A stretch of DNA of 56,983 nt. It comes from JAEUSE01 sp964648985. Lineage in GTDB: Bacteria > Patescibacteriota > Doudnabacteria > UBA920. Where the stretch lies: NCBI GenBank assembly GCA_964648985.1, contig CAZYMS010000007.1, positions 1 to 56,983 on the forward strand, read 5' to 3'. Numbering within the stretch: position 1 is the stretch's first letter; every line of letters begins with the position of its first letter. A program made the position numbers and the translations under genes. This document shows positions 15,415-24,815 of the stretch, one piece after another. The notes below the pieces were generated by a model, which was given only the letters and a program-made list of their open reading frames with translations, made no database searches and was not told the DNA's origin.

Positions 15415-16323
15415 ATGCAGATACTTACAATATCGGTAGGCATTCCTGCCCATAATGAAGAATCGAATATTAAGCAGCTGATAGCTTCAATCCTTGCTCA
15501 AAAACAAGAGGGCTTTAGCGTAAATGAAATTGTGATTGTCTCTGATGGGAGCACAGATAGAACGGTACAGCAGGCCAGTGCGGTGGATAATTCTATTGTA
15601 AAGGTTCTTGATGATGGTCAGCGAAAAGGGAAGATAGTCAGAATGAACGAATTATTTGAGCGCTGCAAGGCAGATATTCTAGTACAATTCGATGCTGATG
15701 TAATATTAAAGGGCGAGCGTGTTTTGATTGAGCTTTTACAGCCCTTTCACGCAGATCCCACTGCTGACCTGGTGTGCGGTGCCCATGAACCTCTGCCATA
15801 CAGAACTTTTGTAGAGCGATTAACAACATTTGGTGAGAATGTGTGGGAGCGAGCTAAAAGCGACTTAAATGGTCGCGCTGAGGCTTATCAATGTGGAGGC
15901 CAAATCAGGGCATTTTCTCGAAAAATGTATTCAGCTTTCAGATTACCTGCAAGAGTAACAAGTGGGGAAGATGTGTATACTTTCTATTATGCAAAACAAA
16001 ATAAATATATTTTCAGGTATGCAGCGCAGGCCGTTGTATATTTTAGACTCGCCTCTAACTTCCATGATTATATAAAACAGTTAACCAGGTTTGTAGGTGT
16101 TCATGATAGACTGCGTACGATGTTCGATAGACAACTCCTCAATGAGTACGAAACAATGAGCGAGGGGGTAAAATGGCGTGCCCTATTCAAAGAGGCAATA
16201 CATACGCCACCCCATGTGGTAGTGTCCTATTTAGCGTTACAGGCTATCCCCAGGGTTTTAACAAAATTTAGAAAACAAAAAAAAATATGGGATGTCGCAA
16301 CGTCATCTAAACAGCTAGAATAG
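15415..16323 (+). CDS. family 2 glycosyltransferase, paralogue of the preceding gene
   Basis: 302 residues from the ATG at 15415, 2 nt after the previous stop. N-terminal VGIPAHNEESNIKQLIASIL, then IVSDGSTDRT and LVQFDADVIL (DxD). TSGEDVYTFYYAKQN carries the acidic acceptor-site residue. The ending IWDVATSSKQLE mirrors the preceding gene. Transfers a sugar in surface glycan assembly; donor and linkage cannot be read. Stop and next start are 1 nt apart. Confidence 0.9.
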   Translation: MQILTISVGIPAHNEESNIKQLIASILAQKQEGFSVNEIVIVSDGSTDRTVQQASAVDNSIVKVLDDGQRKGKIVRMNELFERCKADILVQFDADVILKGERVLIELLQPFHADPTADLVCGAHEPLPYRTFVERLTTFGENVWERAKSDLNGRAEAYQCGGQIRAFSRKMYSAFRLPARVTSGEDVYTFYYAKQNKYIFRYAAQAVVYFRLASNFHDYIKQLTRFVGVHDRLRTMFDRQLLNEYETMSEGVKWRALFKEAIHTPPHVVVSYLALQAIPRVLTKFRKQKKIWDVATSSKQLE

Positions 16324-16324
16324 C

Positions 16325-17419
16325 ATGAATATTATTTTTTCAAATTACGACGATTTAAAGAATCCTTGGTACGGTGGGGGAGGGGCGAGGGCGGTACACG
16401 AAGTTGCTATGCGGTTAGCTCGAGGGAACTCGGTCACTGTTATTACTGGAACATATCCGGGAGCAAAAGACGAAACTCTAGACGGTGTTTCGTATGCACG
16501 AATTGGTACCGGCAAGTTTGGGCCTTTTGTGGGCCAGGCCATATATCAAACATTATTGCCCTGGCAAGCTTTTAGAAGAAGATACGATATATGGATAGAA
16601 AGTTTTACCCCACCATTTTCAACTGCATTCTTGCCGTGGTTTACCCGTAGGCCTGTCGTCGGGGTTACCCACAGCCTTTCTGGTAGAGATATGTCTAAAA
16701 AATATCATCTGCCCTTTCAGCTCCTAGAAACACTAGGGCTTCAACTCTATAGCAACGTAATTACGTTAACGGAATATCAAAAAAGCAAAGTGCTTGCCGC
16801 AAATAAAAAAATAAATGTACGTATAATCCCAAATGGACTACCTAAGCAAATCATCGAGCGGCCCGCAGTGCACGGTGAAAAACATATTTTATTCTTGGGC
16901 CGTATAGATATTGTGCAAAAAGGTTTAGATGTTTTGCTGAGTGCTTATTCACAAATTTCAAAGATTTTTCCATACCCATTGATAATAGCCGGCAATGGCC
17001 CAGAGCATGAGCAGAATAAATTAAAAGAACTAATACAGTCGTTTCGTTTAGAAGGGCGTGTACAGTGTGCGGGAAGAGTAGAAGGCGAGGCAAAATTTAA
17101 ATTATTTGAACAAGCAGTGTGTACAGTAATGCCATCTCGCTCTGAAGGCTTCCCGCTTGTCGCTTTAGAGGCTATGGCTTGTGGCTCTCCATTAATTGTT
17201 TCAGACATACCGGGCCTGCAGTGGGTACCACAAAGCTGTTCTGAACATGTTGATGGTCTAACCGCGGAAGCATTTGTAGCCACACTAAATGAATTGTTAG
17301 GCGACCAAGTGAAGCGCACACGTATGTCAGAAGCTGCAAGGCGCGAAGCGCAAGACTATAACTGGGACAAGATAACAGCTGAATATACTCAGGTTGTATC
17401 CGACTTAACTAACGCATGA
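16325..17419 (+). CDS. family 4 glycosyltransferase
   Basis: 364 residues. GT-B fold: N-terminal NPWYGGGGARAVHEVAMRLARGNSV, a central hinge, then HILFLGRIDIVQKGLDVLL and the donor-site segment PSRSEGFPLVALEAMACGSPLIVSD with the EX7E Glu pair. Retaining GT4 enzymes add hexoses from nucleotide sugars. It overlaps the next gene by 4 nt. Part of the surface polysaccharide operon. Confidence 0.92.
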   Translation: MNIIFSNYDDLKNPWYGGGGARAVHEVAMRLARGNSVTVITGTYPGAKDETLDGVSYARIGTGKFGPFVGQAIYQTLLPWQAFRRRYDIWIESFTPPFSTAFLPWFTRRPVVGVTHSLSGRDMSKKYHLPFQLLETLGLQLYSNVITLTEYQKSKVLAANKKINVRIIPNGLPKQIIERPAVHGEKHILFLGRIDIVQKGLDVLLSAYSQISKIFPYPLIIAGNGPEHEQNKLKELIQSFRLEGRVQCAGRVEGEAKFKLFEQAVCTVMPSRSEGFPLVALEAMACGSPLIVSDIPGLQWVPQSCSEHVDGLTAEAFVATLNELLGDQVKRTRMSEAARREAQDYNWDKITAEYTQVVSDLTNA

Positions 17420-18684
17420 ACATACTTCTCACAAATGTATATAGTAGACGCAACGGTGGTGATGCCGGTATTGTTGCAGCACAGTTAGAGCAACTACGCA
17501 CTGTTGCTCCTGAGGCTGATATTGTTATTGCCAGTATGGAGGCCGAAGAAATCCCTTTCGAGGAGGTCTCGGTTCTGCGCTCATTTTTTTATTACGCCAT
17601 TTACGAAAACTCTAGCCTTTTAGGTCGCATTCTGAATAGTGTAATAGTTATTACGACGACCACACTTTGGTCTCTTGTATATAGATTTATGCATAGAGAC
17701 TATATATGGCTTTTGCCTAAACGATTACAAGCACTTGCTAGAGAATATCTTAGCGCAGATAAAGTTATCACGGCCGGAGGAGGGTATTTAGTCGGCGGCC
17801 ATGGCCTGCGGAGTGTTATGAGTATAGCTTTACATTTGCATGCTATATCCATGGCTCTTATTCTAAAGAAGCCGGTATTGCTGCATGCTCAGTCATTTGG
17901 CCCTTTCCCAAGTGTAATAGAACGGCTGCTGGTACGATTAGTATTAAATAGATCCATTACTATTTTTATTCGAGAGCAAATTAGCCTTGAAGTTTTAAAA
18001 GCTGTAGGAATTACAAAAGCAAAACTAACTCTGGTGCCTGACGCAGCATTTATGCTGCGAAAACCTACTCAAACGGCCGTAGAGGTAATGCGGGAAAAGC
18101 TTGTGCAAGTGGGCATAGATTTTCGAAAGCCCATAATTGGTCTTACCGTTGCAAATCGTTTTCCCACAGCGCAACAGCAAAAATACGAGCGCGCATTTAT
18201 AGAATTTATATATGAAATTGCAAAACTGGATTTAGCGATATTACTTATTCCCCAAGTAACAGATAGCTTGCATAACGATGATGATAGATTAGTACAGGCA
18301 CGCATTATGAATGGTGTGGAGGAATTAGCTGACGTCTATAGTTTGGATAGTCAATTTTCTTACACAGAGCTTTTATGTTTATATTCACTCTGTACAATTA
18401 CTGTAGGAACTCGAATGCATTCTGTAATATTTTCCTTCATGGTAGGAACCCCAGCAATCGCTGTATCTTACGAACATAAGACCCAAGGTATAATGGCTGA
18501 GCTTGGTCTATTAAATTGTGTGCTCGATGGTAATACTTTAAATTCAGAAGATCTTATAAAACTTTTGTTAGTGATACAGCGAGAAGCCGGTAAAGATGTT
18601 AAAATTCTAAATCAAATAACTGAGCGGCAAAATGTAGGTGTGGCAAAATCTAATGAGCTTGTAAAAGACTTTATAAATTTATGA
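17416..18684 (+). CDS. polysaccharide pyruvyl transferase family protein
   Basis: 422 residues. CsaB/WcaK-type: N-terminal LLTNVYSRRNGGDAGIVAAQLEQL, DKVITAGGGYLVG near 119-131, LLHAQSFGPFPS, then a second half with TVGTRMHSVIFSFMVGTPAIAVSYEHK. Family members transfer pyruvate from PEP to sugars, forming ketals on cell-wall polymers; others act as glycosyltransferase-like enzymes. Pyruvylated wall polymers often anchor surface proteins. Coupled to both neighbours by ATGA overlaps. Confidence 0.88.
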   Translation: MNILLTNVYSRRNGGDAGIVAAQLEQLRTVAPEADIVIASMEAEEIPFEEVSVLRSFFYYAIYENSSLLGRILNSVIVITTTTLWSLVYRFMHRDYIWLLPKRLQALAREYLSADKVITAGGGYLVGGHGLRSVMSIALHLHAISMALILKKPVLLHAQSFGPFPSVIERLLVRLVLNRSITIFIREQISLEVLKAVGITKAKLTLVPDAAFMLRKPTQTAVEVMREKLVQVGIDFRKPIIGLTVANRFPTAQQQKYERAFIEFIYEIAKLDLAILLIPQVTDSLHNDDDRLVQARIMNGVEELADVYSLDSQFSYTELLCLYSLCTITVGTRMHSVIFSFMVGTPAIAVSYEHKTQGIMAELGLLNCVLDGNTLNSEDLIKLLLVIQREAGKDVKILNQITERQNVGVAKSNELVKDFINL

Positions 18685-20219
18685 AACTAAAATATTTACT
18701 AATCATACTAATATCTGGTCTATTACTGGCCCTTACCATTAGAGGAGCAAAAGGAAACCCGCAGCCAGTTGATATAAAGTATAAGCTCGACCAGGCTACG
18801 GGGGCCTTTGAGTTGTCTCCAGAGCGTGGGCGTTATGCGCATGTTGCTACAATGGTGGCAACGGGTTCTTATGCATTGTCGCAATCTTGGGGTGATGTTG
18901 TATATCCTGATGTTGGCTTTTACAATGGCAAGTTTTTTAGCTTTTTTGCTCCTGGTATTTCTTATATAGCGTTACCTTTCTATGTAGTTGGTGAGCATTT
19001 TAATATAGCGCAGGTTGCGACCTTTAGCCTAACTGCTTTAGTTACTATCTTGGCATTGCTGTTCATTTTCAAGATTTGTAAAGAAATCTTACTGTTGCCT
19101 GCTTGGGCCGGCTTGTTGGCCGGGCTATTATATGCTTTCGGTTCGAATGCTTGGAGTTATTCAATTACGCTCTACCAACATCAATTTACTGTTTTATTCA
19201 TTCTATCCGGACTCTATGCTGTTTGGCGCTACAAGGAGTCTATACAAGGCGCTTGGTCATGGGGATTATTGGCATGGCTTAACTTTGGATTGGCACTCTT
19301 TGTAGATTATCCAAATGGTATATTATATTTACCAATCATGATTTACTTCTTTGCGTCTTCAGTTTATTTATCACGTACACAAAGTAAGGTGAAGCTTAAT
19401 TTGAGAAGCGTTTTTGTATATACATCAGTCGCGTTTGTAGTACTTATTGGGCTTCAAGCTGCGCACAATTCTCACTATTACGGAAGTTGGAGGAGGCTTA
19501 GCGGAAGTTTGGTAGACTACAAAACGATTATAGAGCGTAAACTAGATGACGGCAGCGCTAGTAGTAATCAGCAAATTGAGAATATTGCCGAAAAGAAAGA
19601 TAACGTAGTGGGATTTTTCTCTGAAACCAGGCTTCCTAATAGCTTTGGTACGCTATTTTTTTCACGAGATAGGGGATTGCTATTGTACTGGCCTATAGTA
19701 TTGCTCGCACTTGTTGCTATAGCGTTTTCTATACGGCAAATAACTCCTGAGCTGGCGACACTTTTGGGTGTCGTTGCGGCTGATGTTTTTTTGTACAGTA
19801 GTTGGGGTGATCCTTGGGGTGGTTGGGCTTTTGGTCCTAGGTATTTAATTCCTTCAATAGCGGTCTTCTCCATGTTTGTTGCGAAGTTTGCAAATGAAAT
19901 TCGATTTGGCATCTGGCGCAGGATGCTCGTACTGGTCTTTTCTTTATACTGTGTTGCCGTGGCGCTTCTGGGTGCTCTTACAACAAATGCAGTTCCTCCT
20001 AAAATTGAAGCAGATGGCTTGGGGATGAAATATAATTTCATTTACAACTGGAATTTGTTGCAGCAGGGGAAAAGCGGGAGCTTCGTTTACAATACGTATT
20101 TATCGCATGCTCTCAGCCTTAAGGAGTATTACGTAGCCATATATGCGCTCGTGTTACTACTGCTCATCATAGTATTATTTATTGCACCACGTTTTAAAAA
20201 AAACCATGTTCAGCTTTAG
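18681..20219 (+). CDS. polytopic membrane protein, GT-C-like glycosyltransferase
   Basis: 512 residues with about ten membrane helices. After the first helix comes YPDVGFYNGKFFSFFAPG, resembling the DGxYY..PPG loop of GT-C/PMT-type enzymes that use lipid-linked sugars. SWGDPWGGWAFGPRYLIPSI in the second half recalls the same class. Likely works outside the membrane with the flippase module and the next gene. Sugar unknown. Overlaps the next start by 14 nt. Confidence 0.75.
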   Translation: MKLKYLLIILISGLLLALTIRGAKGNPQPVDIKYKLDQATGAFELSPERGRYAHVATMVATGSYALSQSWGDVVYPDVGFYNGKFFSFFAPGISYIALPFYVVGEHFNIAQVATFSLTALVTILALLFIFKICKEILLLPAWAGLLAGLLYAFGSNAWSYSITLYQHQFTVLFILSGLYAVWRYKESIQGAWSWGLLAWLNFGLALFVDYPNGILYLPIMIYFFASSVYLSRTQSKVKLNLRSVFVYTSVAFVVLIGLQAAHNSHYYGSWRRLSGSLVDYKTIIERKLDDGSASSNQQIENIAEKKDNVVGFFSETRLPNSFGTLFFSRDRGLLLYWPIVLLALVAIAFSIRQITPELATLLGVVAADVFLYSSWGDPWGGWAFGPRYLIPSIAVFSMFVAKFANEIRFGIWRRMLVLVFSLYCVAVALLGALTTNAVPPKIEADGLGMKYNFIYNWNLLQQGKSGSFVYNTYLSHALSLKEYYVAIYALVLLLLIIVLFIAPRFKKNHVQL

Positions 20220-21852
20220 TCTAAAATTAGAAACTGTACAGAACTGGAAAAACTGGTTCAATAGATTACCGCATGAGAAGGTGGTAATTTTGGTTGCCGT
20301 CATTTTTGCTGTCATTTCTTCGGCTTATGCATACACGCACGACTTAATTGTTTTGTACGGTGATGCAGAGTCACACTTGAATATAGCCAAGCGTGTGGTA
20401 GAGAGCATCACTCCTGGCTTTGCTCAACTTGGTGGTATATGGTTGCCACTGCCTCATATAATGCTATTGCCATTTGTATATTTTAATTTTTTGTGGAGGT
20501 CGGGACTCTCGGGTTCTATCGTATCGGGTTTTGCTTTTGTTGTTACGTGTTTATATCTGTACAGGATATCTTTTCTACTAACAAAGAATAAAGGGGTAGC
20601 ATTTATGGCGTCACTGCTTGCCATAATTAATCCGAATATGTTGTATTTTCAAACAACACCAATGACGGAGCTTCCTCTCATAATGTTTTTTACCCTTTCG
20701 AGTTATTATTTTATTCTATTTCTGTACAATGAGAACAAACATGGGCACCTTATTGCTGCAGCGTTCTTTGGGTTTTGCGCAACAATCACACGATATGATG
20801 GATGGTTTTTGGTAGGTGTTGAAGCAGGATTGTTAGGACTAAAATATTTACCGTGGACGAAATTTCCGAAAACATTGGCCGACATTCGACTTAAATTTAG
20901 TAAAGACAAGTGGGAAAAACTACAAGGGGCACTGATGTTGTTTGTCGTTCTGGCTTTTTTTGGAATTGGGCTGTGGCTGCTTTGGGATAAACTAATTTTG
21001 GGTGATGCGCTCTATTTTACAAACAGTGAATTCTCCGCAAAATCGCAACAGAATGCATTTTTGCAAGGAGGGATGTTGCCCGCATATCATCATTTAGGGG
21101 CTTCCATCTTATACTACTTTGTTACAGCCATGAGCAATGTAGGGGTAATTATTTATCTTATTTCCATAGTTGGTTTTATTTACTACCTTTGTAATAGAGA
21201 AGACAAAAATCGTTTATACATTGGTATACTTCTATCAATAATTTTCGTGTTTAACGTATTTACTATGTACGTCGGGCAATCTGTAATATTTATACCGAGC
21301 CTAACACCGAAATCATTTGGAAATAATTTGTTTAATGTACGCTATGGGTTGTTAATGATTCCCTTTGCTGCTACATTCTTCTCCTATTTATACTTTAAGA
21401 GTAAGGGATGGGCTCGCGTGTTTCTAATAGCCGCCATACCTGCTCAACTCGCGCTATATGTGGTAGGGTATTCAAATGTAATTACCTTACAGGATGGACG
21501 TGTGGGGGTATCTTCTGCTGAAAGACCCGAGGCAGAGCGCTGGATGAAGCAGCATTATGATGGCGGTTTAGTATTGCTAGATGATTACGCACGTACGATC
21601 AGTATTGTTCGCAGCGGTATACCAATGCAAAATATGATTTATGTAGGTAATAAGCCATATTGGGCTGAATCACTAAAAGAGCCAGACAAATACGCTACCT
21701 GGATTGCACTGAGAGAGCATGATGCTCTAGCGAAGAGCATATTTGAAAACCCCGACGCAAAACAGCGTTTATACGATAATTTTGACCTGGTATATACGGA
21801 GAAAGACATTATGATTTTTAAGCGAAAGGATTATCTTACTGTGAGTAAGTAA
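20206..21852 (+). CDS. polytopic membrane glycosyltransferase, GT-C superfamily
   Basis: 548 residues from the ATG at 20206 inside the previous gene's end. After helix 1, LIVLYGDAESHLNIAKRVVE places acidic residues (Asp, Glu) where GT-C enzymes bind metal or donor. About eleven helices follow, then a soluble C-terminal domain with ERPEAERWMKQHYDGGLVLLDD. Probably transfers a sugar from an isoprenyl-phosphate donor onto the surface glycan or a protein. Last of the overlapping polysaccharide genes. Confidence 0.82.
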   Translation: MFSFSLKLETVQNWKNWFNRLPHEKVVILVAVIFAVISSAYAYTHDLIVLYGDAESHLNIAKRVVESITPGFAQLGGIWLPLPHIMLLPFVYFNFLWRSGLSGSIVSGFAFVVTCLYLYRISFLLTKNKGVAFMASLLAIINPNMLYFQTTPMTELPLIMFFTLSSYYFILFLYNENKHGHLIAAAFFGFCATITRYDGWFLVGVEAGLLGLKYLPWTKFPKTLADIRLKFSKDKWEKLQGALMLFVVLAFFGIGLWLLWDKLILGDALYFTNSEFSAKSQQNAFLQGGMLPAYHHLGASILYYFVTAMSNVGVIIYLISIVGFIYYLCNREDKNRLYIGILLSIIFVFNVFTMYVGQSVIFIPSLTPKSFGNNLFNVRYGLLMIPFAATFFSYLYFKSKGWARVFLIAAIPAQLALYVVGYSNVITLQDGRVGVSSAERPEAERWMKQHYDGGLVLLDDYARTISIVRSGIPMQNMIYVGNKPYWAESLKEPDKYATWIALREHDALAKSIFENPDAKQRLYDNFDLVYTEKDIMIFKRKDYLTVSK

Positions 21853-21891
21853 TGTTACCTCCACGGTATCGTTTGGATTTGATACACTGTT

Positions 21892-23157
21892 ATGATGCAT
21901 TCTAATACACTCAAAACATTATTTTTGGTAATTGCTTTATTCTTGGTTTCCAATAAAGTATCCGCCGCCTTGCCCGAGCCCCCTACAGGCAGACTGTGGC
22001 ATTACCAATGTATAGACACCATGAAAGTTTCGCGGGATTCTGCGAGGGAGTTTTTGAGTAAGCCCGAGTATGCAACAAATTTTATAGCTAAAGAAGTTGC
22101 GGAAATAAAATCTTTGGGTGCTACTTGTATAGCCATAGACACTCCATACGATGAAGAATTTGTACCGCTTATAGAAAAATGGGTAAGCGCCAGTAGGCAG
22201 CAAGGACTCAACATATGGTTTCGTGGTAACTTTTCTGGTTGGGAAGGTTGGTTCAATTATCCAAAACTAAAAAATGGGACAGAGCATTCCACCAGGCTTT
22301 CCCAGTTTATAATGCACCATCCGAATCTTTTTGCTGACGGCGACATTCTGAGTCCCGCACCAGAAGCAGAGAATGGAATACTCGGAAATCCTTGGCGAAC
22401 AGAGGCATCTAAGCAGCAGCTTCGTGACTTTGTATGGCAGTCCAGTGATGCATGCCAAAAAGCAATTGCTGGAATAAATAAAAAAGTTCATTGCGGGTGG
22501 TTCAGCGCAAACGGAGATGTAGCGCGCGATATTTACAATCGCGATGTACTGCAAAAAGCTGGTGCGGTTACAGTTATAGACCACTATGTTTCTACGAGCA
22601 GCCGCATGGGTAGAGACTTAGATACGTACGCAAAGAAGCAAGGCCTGCCAATTATGATAGGGGAGTTTGGCGCACCAATTTTAGACATAAACGGACCCAT
22701 GTCGGAAAGCCAGCAAGCGCAGTTTGTTGGTGAACTCTTTCGCCAATTTTATACGCATAAGAGTAATGTGATAGGGGTGAACTATTGGGTATTACGCGGG
22801 GGGTCCACATCTATCCTTAATGATGATGGTACGGAGCGACAAGTGGCGAACGTTATTCGTGATTACTTCATGCCCGGGCAAATAACTGGCAAGGTAGTGG
22901 ACGGTTTGGGTCGGGTTATTAAAGGGGCAGTGGTTTCTACCGGTGACGGCGTGACGCAAGTTACAACGGACGATAAAGGTGAGTACACCATTTTTGCACC
23001 AGCTGGCGGGTTAGATATTACCGCTACTAAAGATTCGTATACAACAGTGAACTCGAGAACAGAATCTGTGCGAGCAGGTAAGACAACAGTCGACATTCGT
23101 CTAGATCCACTTAAACCTAGTTTATGGTATAAGATTCGGGCTAAACTACATTTATAA
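21892..23157 (+). CDS. secreted glycoside-hydrolase-like protein with C-terminal carboxypeptidase-regulatory-like domain
   Basis: 421 residues. Signal peptide about 1-25 (LFLVIALFLVSNKVSA). A TIM-barrel-like region follows: LSPAPEAENGILG near 160 could hold the acid/base Glu, and LPIMIGEFGAP near 258 the nucleophile Glu, as in clan GH-A (GH5/GH39-like). GQITGKVVDGLGRVIKGAVV begins a CarboxypepD_reg-like beta-sandwich (about 328-405). It may trim or remodel the glycan made by the genes upstream. Exact GH family not assigned. Confidence 0.78.
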   Translation: MMHSNTLKTLFLVIALFLVSNKVSAALPEPPTGRLWHYQCIDTMKVSRDSAREFLSKPEYATNFIAKEVAEIKSLGATCIAIDTPYDEEFVPLIEKWVSASRQQGLNIWFRGNFSGWEGWFNYPKLKNGTEHSTRLSQFIMHHPNLFADGDILSPAPEAENGILGNPWRTEASKQQLRDFVWQSSDACQKAIAGINKKVHCGWFSANGDVARDIYNRDVLQKAGAVTVIDHYVSTSSRMGRDLDTYAKKQGLPIMIGEFGAPILDINGPMSESQQAQFVGELFRQFYTHKSNVIGVNYWVLRGGSTSILNDDGTERQVANVIRDYFMPGQITGKVVDGLGRVIKGAVVSTGDGVTQVTTDDKGEYTIFAPAGGLDITATKDSYTTVNSRTESVRAGKTTVDIRLDPLKPSLWYKIRAKLHL

Positions 23158-23165
23158 ATCGGACC

Positions 23166-23194
23166 TTGCTTTTATTGGTGGTTTATGGTATGGT
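23166..23194 (+). promoter_or_regulatory. probable promoter of small-protein island
   Basis: TTGCTT (23166-23171), 17-nt spacer, TATGGT (23189-23194), about 85 nt before the first start. Same -10 box as before the LPXTG gene. Confidence 0.5.
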
Positions 23195-23278
23195 GTTGAG
23201 TCACTCAGAGAGTCTGAATGTGATCACTACGGCAAAGGGTGTAAGCTTTGTCGAATTCCATTTGAAAAGGAGAGTAAA

Positions 23279-23614
23279 ATGTTAGTTCTCGTGAGTCCTT
23301 GGCCTTTTGTGGCTGCTTTTGTGGGAATGGCAATTGCTGTTGTTTTGAAGCGGAGCGTGGTGCCCCATTTGTCTGGCGGTTTGATATGTGTTATGGTCGT
23401 AGGCATCCTCGTGGCGGGTACAGTGATCGGCCAGTACTTTGGCTACCTTGTAGTCATAGACATGGTTGGTAGCGATGCCATGCGCGACCCTACCAGAGCA
23501 AGCGGTCTGAACGTATTGAGCGAAGCAATAATCTGCGCAGTAGATTTAGGCTTTGTCTTTCTGACCTCTTATGCATTCTTGTACGCTCGGGGTCGGAATG
23601 TAAATGTGGCTTAG
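23279..23614 (+). CDS. small membrane protein, three helices
   Basis: 111 residues with hydrophobic segments at about 6-24, 34-56 and 83-103. AAAAGGAGA lies just before the ATG. No recognised family. First of three adjacent small membrane-protein genes with strong SDs, which differ sharply from the SD-less polysaccharide genes upstream. Confidence 0.7.
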   Translation: MLVLVSPWPFVAAFVGMAIAVVLKRSVVPHLSGGLICVMVVGILVAGTVIGQYFGYLVVIDMVGSDAMRDPTRASGLNVLSEAIICAVDLGFVFLTSYAFLYARGRNVNVA

Positions 23615-23644
23615 CCATTACTCCATGGAGGAGAGTATATTACA

Positions 23645-23797
23645 ATGAAGCGAGGCGCGTTGGTTTTTATATTGCTGGTTGCGATACTCCTAATCTGGCT
23701 TGCCAGTACAATATTCACTCCGGTGCAACGTACTACTCCGGCAGAGACAGAAACGTCGCAGCCAGTAGACGAACCACCAAAACATGACCCATTGTAA
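23645..23797 (+). CDS. small single-pass membrane protein
   Basis: 50 residues: RGALVFILLVAILLIWLAST is the membrane segment, followed by a Pro/Thr/Glu-rich tail ending PPKHDPL. GGAGGAGAG (23627-23635) precedes the ATG by about 9 nt. It lies between two similar small membrane genes. Function unknown. Confidence 0.55.
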   Translation: MKRGALVFILLVAILLIWLASTIFTPVQRTTPAETETSQPVDEPPKHDPL

Positions 23798-23808
23798 AGG
23801 AGTTTCCT

Positions 23809-23985
23809 ATGCAGTGGCTTGGGGCAGTAATTGTCTTTCTTGTTGTTTGCGGTTTGGCAGGCTTCTATTACGGCACAAGCTGGGTATTTTCTTGGCTTCC
23901 ACTGGGGCTGGGAATTGGACTGGCTGTGCTAGGCGTAATAGTGGGAAGCAGTGTATCCCATGACCCACCCGGCGGCGAACGATGA
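23809..23985 (+). CDS. small two-helix membrane protein
   Basis: 58 residues: two hydrophobic helices (GAVIVFLVVCGLAGFYYG and LPLGLGIGLAVLGVIVG) and a short tail HDPPGGER. AAAGGAG (23797-23803) lies 5 nt before the ATG and overlaps the previous stop, so translation is probably coupled. Unknown function. Confidence 0.55.
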   Translation: MQWLGAVIVFLVVCGLAGFYYGTSWVFSWLPLGLGIGLAVLGVIVGSSVSHDPPGGER

Positions 23986-24082
23986 GAGCAAATATACCTC
24001 TGTCGTATACAAATACTCTGGGCTATACAGCCACTTGCAGACAGAGTATGAGACAGGGGGAAATCACGAACTTTCAAACACA

Positions 24083-24108
24083 GACGATGCTGCGATCGTC
24101 TTTTTTTT
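24083..24108 (+). terminator. intrinsic terminator, composite copy 1
   Basis: GACGAT-GCTGCG-ATCGTC followed by eight T. The hairpin and flanks recur nearly unchanged at 26559-26583, each time 12-13 nt before a CAGAGGGG palindrome. Confidence 0.9.
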
Positions 24109-24120
24109 ATTCACAAGTGT

Positions 24121-24165
24121 CAGAGGGGACCCCTCGGGAAGCTGTTTCCCGAGGGTTCCCCTCTG
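24121..24165. repeat. CAGAGGGG palindrome, copy 1
   Basis: A 45-nt near-perfect hairpin (CAGAGGGGA...TTCCCCTCTG, inner CTCGGGAA/TTCCCGAG) with a short loop. Related to 25820-25866, 26595-26641 and 27655-27697. No T-tract of its own. Confidence 0.85.
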
Positions 24166-24177
24166 GTGCTGGCAATC

Positions 24178-24206
24178 TTGATTTGTACTGCCATTCCTGT
24201 TATAAA
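24178..24206 (+). promoter_or_regulatory. probable promoter
   Basis: TTGATT (24178-24183), 17-nt spacer, TATAAA (24201-24206). The following leader holds two small hairpins (GTAGTC/GACTAC; GCAAAAA/TTTTTGC) before the SD of the gene at 24279. Confidence 0.6.
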
Positions 24207-24278
24207 TAGTAGTCATCACGACTACCTATAGCAAAAAGGTATACGTTTTTGCAAACAACACGCAAAGGGGGATTTTGA

Positions 24279-24773
24279 ATGCTTACATTAGCAGTGGAGA
24301 TTTTTGTGGTATCTTGTATCGTCAAATGGTTGTGGCACTGGGCAAACGCGCCAGAAGGTAGGGGTGTAGATGTTCCGTTAGAAATTGAACGAACCCTTAC
24401 CGAAGGTGGTTGGTGGAGTGCTCACGCTATTGCAGAAGACATAGATAAACGGTACAAACTTCGTAGATTGCGGCCACCCAAGCTTGGACCGTACTTGCAT
24501 GAGTACCTTGAGCAAATGTGGGTCGCCGGAAGTATTGAGGCGGCATATTTTAAGACAGAAAGAGGTGAAGAAATTCGCTTTCGTCTCATAGTAGGCCGCA
24601 AACCTCCCTCAGGTGGACCCCGACAAAAAATGGGTGTTCCCACACTGACACCGGATTTCGGTCTCGTTGCTAACCGGCGGTTGCTCTGCAATCGCTTTTT
24701 TTATTTCCCGGGTTTTTTTTTCAGGAAGCCCCCTGGCCAGTTATTTAGTAGCAAAAGTTATCCAGAAATATGA
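24279..24773 (+). CDS. membrane-anchored protein with winged-helix-like domain
   Basis: 164 residues. A hydrophobic start (LTLAVEIFVVSCIVKWLWHW) is followed at about 35-108 by a segment resembling a winged helix: EIERTLTEGGWWSAHAIAED, then KLGPYLHEYLEQMW and the wing-like EAAYFKTERGEEIRFRLI. AAAGGGGG precedes the ATG. The last 30 or so codons run through a terminator hairpin (24677-24702), so the original stop was probably earlier and has been lost. Confidence 0.6.
   Translation: MLTLAVEIFVVSCIVKWLWHWANAPEGRGVDVPLEIERTLTEGGWWSAHAIAEDIDKRYKLRRLRPPKLGPYLHEYLEQMWVAGSIEAAYFKTERGEEIRFRLIVGRKPPSGGPRQKMGVPTLTPDFGLVANRRLLCNRFFYFPGFFFRKPPGQLFSSKSYPEI
24677..24702 (+). terminator. terminator-like hairpin inside the frame of the preceding gene
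   Basis: GCGGTTGC-TCT-GCAATCGC (one G-T pair) followed by TTTTTTT. It lies within the last 100 nt of the coding frame. Confidence 0.65.
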
Positions 24774-24776
24774 AAA

Positions 24777-24806
24777 GGGCAGGAAGCATTGCAATGCTTC
24801 CTGCCC
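24777..24806 (-). terminator. perfect palindromic terminator
   Basis: A 30-nt perfect palindrome (GGGCAGGAAGCATT and its complement). On the minus strand it is followed by TTTTC, so it ends the zinc-finger gene; it may also act on the plus strand. Confidence 0.8.
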
Positions 24807-24815
24807 ATGAGGTTG

